The notes beneath the pieces are model-generated. The model saw only the letters and a program-made list of their open reading frames with translations, did not search any database and was not told the origin of the DNA. Shown in pieces: positions 1 to 5,991 of a DNA stretch of 7,347 bases; within the stretch, counting starts at the first letter, position 1; every line of letters begins with the position of its first letter. The DNA comes from an uncultured Candidatus Nemicrothrix sp. (GTDB lineage: Bacteria > Actinomycetota > Acidimicrobiia > Acidimicrobiales > UBA8592), in the NCBI GenBank assembly GCA_913046155.1, contig CAJWRY010000072.1, positions 1 through 7,347 of the forward strand, in the 5' to 3' direction. The position numbers and the translations under genes are program-made.

Positions 1-2714
1 TGGCTTTATTTCAACTTGCAGTCAAGAATGCCTATTCAAAACCGGGTCGTTTCTTGCTCACATCTCTAGCCGTTTTAGTAGGTGTGGCTTTGACCACTGC
101 AGTTTTTGTTTTCACAGATAGTTTACGAACTACTCTCGGAGACTTAAGCGAAGATATTGAGTCTGGGTATGATCTAGCGATACGGTCAGAAATTCCCTTT
201 GGTAATCGATTAGACGCAGCGCCTATCAGCCTTGATTTACCAGATGAACTTTTGACAGTTGATGGAGTTGTAGGTGTGCAACCGAGAGTAATCGAGTTCG
301 GAGTCATTCCAAATAGATCTGACGGCACCGCAGCGATAGCAAATCGTGGACCCAATATTGGTGTCAACTGGGAAGAGACAGCACTAAACCCAAGACTGTA
401 CATTGCCGAGGGTAGACCACCTACCGCTATTACAGAGTTTGCTGTTGATACTGATACTGCAGAGGATGATGATTTTGTTGTCGGACAAACATATGCTTTA
501 CAAACACCCTCAGGTCTACGCGAGGTTCTACTTGTAGGCACATTTAACTTTGCTGACCCAGAAGAAAATGCAGTTGTCGGGGCGAAGATTGTCGCTATGA
601 GCACAGATGCATCAGTTGAATTTTTTAATGCTGGAATCGGGTTTGATGACATAACGCTAAGTGTTGAAGCAGGATTTGACCAAACCGGTGTCAGCGAGAA
701 CATCGAAAATATTCTTCCAACTGGTTTGGAGGTAGTAACGGTTGAGGATCTAGTTGAAGAACAAGCTGACAACTTCAACGAGTTCATTGATATTTTCAGA
801 ACCATTCTGTTGGTTTTTGCTTTCATTATTTTAATAGTGGCAGCGTTCATTATCTATAACGTGTTTTCGATAATCGTTGGCCAGAGAGTGCAAGAAATTG
901 GTTTACTCCGAGCGCTTGGCGCAACAGGCAAACAAATTACTAACTCCATAGTTACAGAAGCATTATGCGTGGGTATTTTTGCTACGGCATTTGGAATACT
1001 GTTAGGGTTCCCAATCGCATTTGGGTTACAGGAGCTACTTGCAGCATTAGAGTTTGGGCCTGATGAGAATTCTCTTCCAGTAAATGCAACAACAATTATT
1101 GTTGGATCCATATTGGGTATTGGCCTAACGTTCATAGCTGCGGTGTGGCCTGCTATGAAAGCACGTTCTATCTCTCCAATGGCAGCAATTAGGAATACTT
1201 CGCTATCAAGATATGTCGTGCAGAGACACATCGGCTATGGATCTGTTTTGACGGTATTGGGAATCGCCATATTGGTCCTAGGATTCGTTGTTGACAATTG
1301 GCTCTTTATGTTGCTGTTTGGATTGTTGGCTGGAATATTGCTGTATTTGGGTCTAAGCCGAATCCAAGTTTTAGCTGGGAAATTTTCATTCCTTTCGGTT
1401 GGACTTCTGCTTCTTGTCTTAGCACTTACGGCTAATTTCAGGACTTCAATGCTTCTTGGGATTCTCGGGGCAGCAGCGTTGAACTGTTTCTTGGGCATAA
1501 ATTTACTTAGTCCATATTTCGCAGAGCCTGTTACGAAACTACTTGGGACACCTGCCTCACGATTAGGCGTGCCGAGCAAAATGGCTCGATCAAATGCTGG
1601 ACGCAATCCAGAGAGAACAGCAACTGCTGCATCTGCTTTGATGATTGGGTTGGCGTTAGTTGCGACTGTTTCAGTTGTATCGGAATCTTTGAAAGCAACA
1701 GTTGGGGATATTTTAGAAGAGGACGTCATTTCAGATTGGTGGGTACAAGGAGAAAGCCTGGGACCTGAGCCGCTTGGATTTAGCCCAACGATTACCAGTG
1801 AAATAGCTTCATTGCCTGAAGTTAAAGATGTACTCGCAATGCAATACGCCAATGAGGGATTAAGGACAGTCGAAGATAAGCAAGTGAAACGTATTTACTC
1901 TGCGGACCTCAACTCCGTCCCAAACTATTTCAACATAGGTCTTGAAAAGAGTGATAGTTCCTTGTTGGGAGATAAAGCTCTGTATCTTCACGAGGATGAA
2001 GCAAATAAGTACGAATTAGAAATTGGTTCATCTATCGGCGTTGAATTTATGGATCAAACACAAATGGATCTTATAGTGGCTGGGATATTTTCTTCGAAGT
2101 CGGTAATTGACTCTGGCTGGTTGTTGGATTCATCTGTGTACGAGTCGAACCTGAATTTAGCCCCGCAAACCGATGATTTTGTCGGGGTACTCATCAAAGA
2201 CGGTATTGATGAGACTCAAGCAAGAACAGCTCTGGAAAATGTGCTTGTTGATTATGAACAAGTGAGGGCTCAGACAAAGGACGAAGTTAAGGATGAGGCA
2301 GAAAATCAGATCAACCAAACCGTGACCATAGTCAGTGTTCTGTTATTTATTTCTGTTGTCTTGGCGGTTCTAGGTGTAGCAATTACTTTGGCCCTCTCGG
2401 TCTTTGAACGAACAAAAGAAATAGGTTTGACTCGAGCAGTTGGTGCTACACGAAAGCAAATCAAACGAATGATTCGAGTTGAGGGAATTCTCGTCGCTCT
2501 CTTTGGAGGACTTCTTGGAATAGGGTTGGGTCTCGTGTTCGGAATCGCTTGCGTTCAAATTATTCCAGATGACTTCGTATCAAAATTGGATATTCCCTGG
2601 TTGTTGATTCTCAGGAATTTAGTAATTGCTGGAGTAGCAGGCTCGCTTGCTGCTTATTTCCCAGCCCGAAGAGCAGCCAAACTCAAAGTCTTAGATGCTA
2701 TAAACCACGAATAA
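1..2714 (+). CDS. ABC transporter permease, FtsX/MacB-like (ABC3 family), 5' end cut by one base
   Basis: Inner-membrane permease of an ABC3-type (MacB/LolCE/FtsX-like) transporter. Family members couple cytoplasmic ATP hydrolysis to extracytoplasmic work or export rather than classical import; the substrate here cannot be told. The frame is open from base 3 and the window opens with 'tg gct', so the start is probably an NTG codon whose first base lies just outside, giving about 904 residues. A downstream TTG at 54 would remove the pre-TM1 segment ALFQLAVKNAYSKPGRF, which is typical of the family. Layout: TM1 about 18-40; extracytoplasmic domain about 41-265; TM2-4 about 268-385 with the coupling motif QRVQEIGLLRALGAT from residue 295; extra hydrophobic helices about 412-505; the segment starting NAGRNPERT at 532, then another helix; second extracytoplasmic domain about 564-774; TM block 775-890 with the repeated motif ERTKEIGLTRAVGAT from 803. 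The duplicated half-structure and length match the two-FtsX-domain class. There is no ATPase domain, so the partner ATPase is probably encoded upstream. Confidence 0.93.
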   Translation, partial: ALFQLAVKNAYSKPGRFLLTSLAVLVGVALTTAVFVFTDSLRTTLGDLSEDIESGYDLAIRSEIPFGNRLDAAPISLDLPDELLTVDGVVGVQPRVIEFGVIPNRSDGTAAIANRGPNIGVNWEETALNPRLYIAEGRPPTAITEFAVDTDTAEDDDFVVGQTYALQTPSGLREVLLVGTFNFADPEENAVVGAKIVAMSTDASVEFFNAGIGFDDITLSVEAGFDQTGVSENIENILPTGLEVVTVEDLVEEQADNFNEFIDIFRTILLVFAFIILIVAAFIIYNVFSIIVGQRVQEIGLLRALGATGKQITNSIVTEALCVGIFATAFGILLGFPIAFGLQELLAALEFGPDENSLPVNATTIIVGSILGIGLTFIAAVWPAMKARSISPMAAIRNTSLSRYVVQRHIGYGSVLTVLGIAILVLGFVVDNWLFMLLFGLLAGILLYLGLSRIQVLAGKFSFLSVGLLLLVLALTANFRTSMLLGILGAAALNCFLGINLLSPYFAEPVTKLLGTPASRLGVPSKMARSNAGRNPERTATAASALMIGLALVATVSVVSESLKATVGDILEEDVISDWWVQGESLGPEPLGFSPTITSEIASLPEVKDVLAMQYANEGLRTVEDKQVKRIYSADLNSVPNYFNIGLEKSDSSLLGDKALYLHEDEANKYELEIGSSIGVEFMDQTQMDLIVAGIFSSKSVIDSGWLLDSSVYESNLNLAPQTDDFVGVLIKDGIDETQARTALENVLVDYEQVRAQTKDEVKDEAENQINQTVTIVSVLLFISVVLAVLGVAITLALSVFERTKEIGLTRAVGATRKQIKRMIRVEGILVALFGGLLGIGLGLVFGIACVQIIPDDFVSKLDIPWLLILRNLVIAGVAGSLAAYFPARRAAKLKVLDAINHE

Positions 2715-2715
2715 G

Positions 2716-4803
2716 TTATTCCTTCGCTTGAAGAACTTCTGGAAGTTGCTCTGCATGGAGAATGAGGAGCCTTCGTGTAGCTCGGGTGAGTGCTACATAA
2801 AGAGAACGTTCCCCGTTCGTTGCATTATGTAATATCTCGCTTGGTTCAACAACAATGGCGATATCTATTTCCAAACCTTTAACCAGGTCAACAGGCACGA
2901 CTGTTACTTGACTGGTTAACGCTCCATCATCAACCAATCCGTGCTCAATGTTTGATGCTTTAAATGATTCCGAAAGCGGTTTGACATATTGTTCAGGGGT
3001 TATGACCGCTAACGTTCCTGACTCTCTTTCGTCCAGTTCAGACCTGACTAGAGCGGTTATCGAACCTAATAGACGCGCTGGGGTCTCAACCTTTATGAAT
3101 TTAGGTTCCTCACCATGCTCCCTGACAGCATTGGGAGTAGTGCTTTCATATTGTGTTCCCGCCAAGACTCGTGAAGCAACGTCCATTGTTGGTTGTGGGA
3201 GCCGGTAACCCACAGTCAAGTAAGAGAATCTTGGTTCCTTGAGTGAAGAAAGCCCGTTTAGTATTTCATTCCAATCATCTTTAGCCCAAGCTCCTGTGGC
3301 TTGTGCCATGTCACCTACAAGGGTAAAGGATCCATTTAGCGATCTTCGGTCCAGCATCCTGATCTCCATAGGCGAAAGATCCTGAGCTTCATCGACGACA
3401 ATATGTCCAAATGTTCTGATTGCATCTTCTTCCTTATGTCCTGATCTTGGGCCTAATGCGGCTTGAGCTTCATCAAGAATTGGTGCATCTTCTTGAGTCC
3501 ATATTACCGACGAAGCATGATCAGATCGCTCTCTATATACCTTTAGGATTTCATCTTCGTCGAAAATATTACGTGCAGCGCTTTTCAGCAACGCTTTGCT
3601 GCCGAAAAGATCGTGGATTAGGTGCTCGGGCGTTAAGGTTGGCCACATCCACTCCATAGTTTCACGAATTTCAATAACATTACCTAGATCCCCCATCAAC
3701 TTTGTTGGGTTAAGATCGCTACTCCGTGAACTAGCAGCTAACGCTTCAAAGACAGCATTTTTAACATAGCTTCTAGCGGCATTGTGATGTTTATATCGAC
3801 GTTTTGCTTCTGAAATTATTAGTGCTGACTCTTCAACTCGTAATCGCAACCGTTGAAGACCATAACCGATTAGAAGATCCTTCTTTAGAGGCCTTTCTCT
3901 ATCTCGAATCGCTCTGCGAATTACATTCCGCATCTCAGCGTTTCCCTTTATTCGAGCAACATCCTCGGAGTCATAACCTCTAACTTTGACTCGATGGACA
4001 AGGTCACCCAGAACGGCAAGGTGCACACCTGCTTCTCCTAAGGATGGAAGAACTTGTTCAATATAAGTGAGGAATACTCTGTTAGGCCCAACTACTAAAA
4101 CTCCTTGGCCTTCAAGTGGAAATCTATGGGTATAGAGGAGATAAGCTGCTCGATGGAGAGCAACGACTGTTTTCCCAGTTCCTGGTCCTCCTTGAACCAC
4201 AAGGGGTCCAGCAAGAGGTGCTCTGATAATTTCATCTTGTTCACCTTGGATAGTGGCAATAATGTCACCAAGTCGACCTGTTCGGGCTTGTTCCATTGTT
4301 GCAGCAAGAGTCATCCTCCCTTTGAAATAAGGCGCGTCAGAATCATCAATGATGTCTTCGCCAAAGAATTCATCTTCGATTCCTAAAAGTTTTTTTCCTC
4401 GAGAAGCAAAGTGTCGTCGTCTGGTTAGCCCCATAGCTTCACGACCTGTCGCCCTATAAAACGGTTCGGAGATGGGTGCACGCCAGTCAACTGTGATTGG
4501 ATCCTGCTTTTCATCCCACACAGCGATTCGACCTATGTAGAAGGACTCGTTTGTATCATCTTCACCAAACTGATCAATTCGACCAAAAACCAGTGATGCA
4601 TCACCAATATCAAGCTGGGACAATCGTTTACCAACTTGGTCAGCAATAACATCCTTTTCAAATCTCGCTTGATGAGTTCCACCCTTTCCAGATTCGACCA
4701 TGTTATGAAGTTTCTTCGCTTCTAGATGAGCCCTCTCAAGAATTTCATACGCATTTTCAATGTATTCCTGTTCAGCTTTAAAATCTGGATGAATGGTAAT
4801 CAC
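2716..4803 (-). CDS. helD: HelD-family RNA polymerase-recycling ATPase (UvrD-like, superfamily 1)
   Basis: SF1 helicase-like motor that, in characterised Gram-positive homologues (Bacillus HelD, mycobacterial HelD, Streptomyces HelR), inserts arms into RNA polymerase channels, strips off nucleic acid and frees the enzyme; some actinobacterial members protect against rifampicin. The 695 residues are of normal length. A charged helical N-terminal arm (about 8-60) is followed by DWRAPISEPFYRAT (106-118), characteristic of HelD. Then come a Q-motif-like GEQDEIIRA (about 187-195), Walker A GGPGTGKT (205-212), Walker B DEAQD (471-475), GDMAQATG (497-504), VGYRLP (531-536) and motif VI VALTRA (670-675). 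All ATPase motifs look intact. The long insertion between Walker A and B is the part that contacts polymerase in relatives. The GTG at 4803 is used here as start, but it overlaps the Shine-Dalgarno; ATT at 4792-4794 (MHPDFKAEQ) is better spaced. It converges on the permease with one base between stop codons and diverges from hemE. Confidence 0.94.
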   Translation of the reverse strand: MITIHPDFKAEQEYIENAYEILERAHLEAKKLHNMVESGKGGTHQARFEKDVIADQVGKRLSQLDIGDASLVFGRIDQFGEDDTNESFYIGRIAVWDEKQDPITVDWRAPISEPFYRATGREAMGLTRRRHFASRGKKLLGIEDEFFGEDIIDDSDAPYFKGRMTLAATMEQARTGRLGDIIATIQGEQDEIIRAPLAGPLVVQGGPGTGKTVVALHRAAYLLYTHRFPLEGQGVLVVGPNRVFLTYIEQVLPSLGEAGVHLAVLGDLVHRVKVRGYDSEDVARIKGNAEMRNVIRRAIRDRERPLKKDLLIGYGLQRLRLRVEESALIISEAKRRYKHHNAARSYVKNAVFEALAASSRSSDLNPTKLMGDLGNVIEIRETMEWMWPTLTPEHLIHDLFGSKALLKSAARNIFDEDEILKVYRERSDHASSVIWTQEDAPILDEAQAALGPRSGHKEEDAIRTFGHIVVDEAQDLSPMEIRMLDRRSLNGSFTLVGDMAQATGAWAKDDWNEILNGLSSLKEPRFSYLTVGYRLPQPTMDVASRVLAGTQYESTTPNAVREHGEEPKFIKVETPARLLGSITALVRSELDERESGTLAVITPEQYVKPLSESFKASNIEHGLVDDGALTSQVTVVPVDLVKGLEIDIAIVVEPSEILHNATNGERSLYVALTRATRRLLILHAEQLPEVLQAKE

Positions 4804-4810
4804 CTCCTTA
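4799..4810 (-). promoter_or_regulatory. Extended Shine-Dalgarno of helD, overlapping the GTG start
   Basis: On the minus strand the bases read TAAGGAGGTGAT, which pairs along its length with the usual bacterial 16S rRNA 3' tail (ATCACCTCCTT and onward). Such a long match is uncommon. The last G of GGAGG is also the first G of the GTG at 4803, so this site cannot serve that codon at normal spacing. Eight bases separate GGAGG from the in-frame ATT at 4792-4794. The match is read directly from the sequence; its use is inferred. Confidence 0.75.
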
Positions 4811-4831
4811 AAAGATCGTATTTAAGGGCAT
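4808..4831 (-). CDS. Possible 7-residue second leader frame, stop overlapping the helD Shine-Dalgarno
   Basis: The frame MPLNTIF starts with ATG directly after the stop of the 13-residue leader frame (TAAATG). Its TAA stop is the TAA of TAAGGAGG, the helD ribosome binding site. It has no Shine-Dalgarno of its own and would depend on reinitiation after the first frame. A ribosome terminating here would sit on the helD initiation region. This may be coincidence. Confidence 0.15.
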   Translation of the reverse strand: MPLNTIF

Positions 4832-4873
4832 TTAGGTAGCTACCAATTCTAGCGATCTTTTAATCTTTCTCAT
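4832..4873 (-). CDS. Possible 13-residue leader peptide upstream of helD
   Basis: ATG at 4873 opens the short frame MRKIKRSLELVAT ending in TAA. A GTG directly before it (4874-4876) would add one residue. AAGGA at 4883-4887 lies six bases before the GTG and nine before the ATG, a plausible ribosome binding site. Codons 4-7 form the 5' arm of the hairpin that abuts the helD Shine-Dalgarno, so a translating ribosome would open it. The product is basic at its N-terminus and resembles no leader I recognise. A frame this short can easily arise by chance, so confidence is low. Confidence 0.27.
   Translation of the reverse strand: MRKIKRSLELVAT
4835..4844. repeat. 10-bp palindrome GGTAGCTACC in the divergent intergenic region
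   Basis: A perfect palindrome near the middle of the long inverted repeat between helD and hemE. With flanks it reads TTTAGGTAGCTACCAA. The TTAGGT half resembles half-sites of DtxR/IdeR iron-regulator boxes, but the spacing between halves is shorter than in that 19-bp consensus, so it cannot be assigned to that regulator. It could be an operator for either divergent gene or simply part of the helD leader RNA. Confidence 0.3.
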
Positions 4874-4935
4874 CACTAGTTTTCCTTGGAGTTAATTTGT
4901 AAGAGTTTGAAAGCATTTATTGTGGCTAACTGCTC

Positions 4936-4954
4936 TAGATTTATGTTGTAGGAG
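4936..4954 (+). promoter_or_regulatory. hemE ribosome binding site with weak -10 candidate
   Basis: AGGAG at 4950-4954 lies 11 bases before the hemE ATG, slightly long but usable; a CTG directly before the ATG would be eight bases away. TAGATT at 4936-4941 fits the loose actinobacterial -10 pattern TAnnnT, but no -35 box lies at standard distance: TTGAAA at 4907-4912 is 23 bases upstream. The ribosome site is credible and the promoter is only a guess. No clear -10 for helD was found on the opposite strand. Confidence 0.4.
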
Positions 4955-4965
4955 ATTTAAGCCTG

Positions 4966-5991
4966 ATGAACGATACTTTTTTGAAAGCATGTAGGGGCGA
5001 ACCGGTTGAATACACGCCTGTTTGGTTTATGCGTCAAGCAGGCAGGTCTCTTCCTGAATATAGAGCTCTCCGGAAGGAGGGAAGCATCCTGAATGCTATT
5101 AAGGATCCTGAGATATCAACTGAAATAACTTTGCAACCCATACGTCGGTATGGTGTAGACGCAGCAATTCTTTATTCTGATATTGTTGTTCCCGTTCATG
5201 CAATTGGTTTTGGAGTTGATATTAAGCCTGGGGTAGGTCCGGTTGCAATTGACCCTTTTAGATCGTCCTCAGATTTAAATCGGCTACGTTCACTAAATCC
5301 TCAGGTTGATACACCCTATGTGCTTGAAACAATTCAGCGGCTAGTGGATGTGCTTGAGATCCCATTGATAGGGTTTGCTGGTGCGCCTTTTACTGTTGCC
5401 AGCTATTTAATTGAGGGTGGACCATCGCGTTCATATCAAAAGACAAAGGCAATGATGTTCAGCGATAAGTCTTTATGGGATTCTCTGATGGAGAGATTGA
5501 CAGATATTACGATTGAGTCGTTGGTTTCTCAGATAGAAGCTGGTGCGAGCGCTGTTCAATTATTTGACTCGTGGGCTGGTTCCCTATCGCCTGCACAGTA
5601 TGAACAATTTGTACTCCCCCACTCCCAACGAATATTTGAAGCTCTTTCCGAACACTCTGTCCCGCGTATTCATTTCGGAGTTGGAACTGGAGAGATACTC
5701 CACTTAATGAGTGCAGCAGGAGCAGATGTAGTAGGGGTCGATTGGCGTGTCCCGATTGATGAGGCACGGAAACGCATAGGAGTAGGTAAATCTGTACAAG
5801 GCAATTTAGACCCATCAATACTAGGGGGCGATTGGGAACTAATTTCTGAGGAAGTGATTGACATTCTCAAAAGGAATGCCGGCCAGCATGGCCATATCTT
5901 TAACTTAGGTCACGGTGTAACCCCGGAAGTCAACCCAGATGTCCTCAAAAGAGTAGTTGACTTGGTTCATAATTTTCGGACAGCCTCGTGA
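4966..5991 (+). CDS. hemE: Uroporphyrinogen III decarboxylase (HemE)
   Basis: Cytoplasmic enzyme that removes four carboxyl groups from uroporphyrinogen III to give coproporphyrinogen III in heme synthesis. The 341 residues match the family length. Signature 1 is PVWFMRQAGRSLPEYR (18-33) and signature 2 is GFAGAPFTVASYLIEGG (136-152). By alignment from memory with the human enzyme, the substrate-site residues are present: Arg23 and Arg27, Asp72 in YSDIVVP, Tyr147, Ser202 in FDSWAG, and His316 in NLGHGV. The Ser in AGRSLPEYR, where many bacteria have Tyr, is the form seen in actinobacterial HemE. The ATG start gives MNDTFLKACRGEPVEYTPVW, the usual short N-terminus. Its TGA stop overlaps the GTG start of the next gene, so the two are co-transcribed and probably translationally coupled. 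The upstream neighbour helD is divergent. Confidence 0.97.
   Translation: MNDTFLKACRGEPVEYTPVWFMRQAGRSLPEYRALRKEGSILNAIKDPEISTEITLQPIRRYGVDAAILYSDIVVPVHAIGFGVDIKPGVGPVAIDPFRSSSDLNRLRSLNPQVDTPYVLETIQRLVDVLEIPLIGFAGAPFTVASYLIEGGPSRSYQKTKAMMFSDKSLWDSLMERLTDITIESLVSQIEAGASAVQLFDSWAGSLSPAQYEQFVLPHSQRIFEALSEHSVPRIHFGVGTGEILHLMSAAGADVVGVDWRVPIDEARKRIGVGKSVQGNLDPSILGGDWELISEEVIDILKRNAGQHGHIFNLGHGVTPEVNPDVLKRVVDLVHNFRTAS

Larger units (their letters stand above)
4808..4863 (-). promoter_or_regulatory. 11-bp perfect inverted repeat (putative mRNA hairpin) abutting the helD ribosome binding site
   Basis: TTAAAAGATCG at 4808-4818 and its exact reverse complement CGATCTTTTAA at 4853-4863 are separated by 34 bases. 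In the helD transcript the 3' arm ends immediately before GGAGG and shares the AA of TAAGGAGG, so a folded stem would lie inside the area a 30S subunit must occupy. The loop contains a further palindrome (4835-4844) and most of two tiny reading frames. No T-run follows the 3' arm on the minus strand and the loop is long, so an intrinsic terminator is unlikely. Alternatives are a DNA operator or chance. No 19-bp rifampicin-associated element like that described upstream of some actinobacterial helR genes was recognised. Confidence 0.5.

Noticed and set aside
32..1852. Long antisense frame opposite the permease, interrupted by only two stops and long enough to suggest minus-strand proteins.
   Set aside because: In that phase antisense stops arise only opposite Tyr codons, or His/Gln codons after a T-ending codon, which are scarce in this membrane protein. 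The translations are Ser/Thr/Pro-rich without domains, while the + strand shows clear family motifs.
2734..2747. AACTTC/GAAGTT inverted repeat near the convergent gene ends as a bidirectional terminator.
   Set aside because: It has only a two-base nominal loop, no G/C-rich stem and no T-run on either side, and it lies inside helD coding sequence.
2948..4386. Several short + strand frames within helD, 70-95 residues long.
   Set aside because: They lie inside an intact, well-conserved HelD coding region and have no recognisable domains or convincing ribosome sites.
4808..4863. Reading the helD leader inverted repeat as an intrinsic terminator.
   Set aside because: The loop is 34 bases, the stem is AT-rich and no T-tract follows on the helD strand; the sequence goes straight into the Shine-Dalgarno.
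5071..5095. Strong Shine-Dalgarno-like GGAAGGAGG followed by an out-of-frame ATG inside hemE.
   Set aside because: The purine run encodes RKEGS in the HemE frame, spacing to the ATG is long, and no meaningful frame follows.
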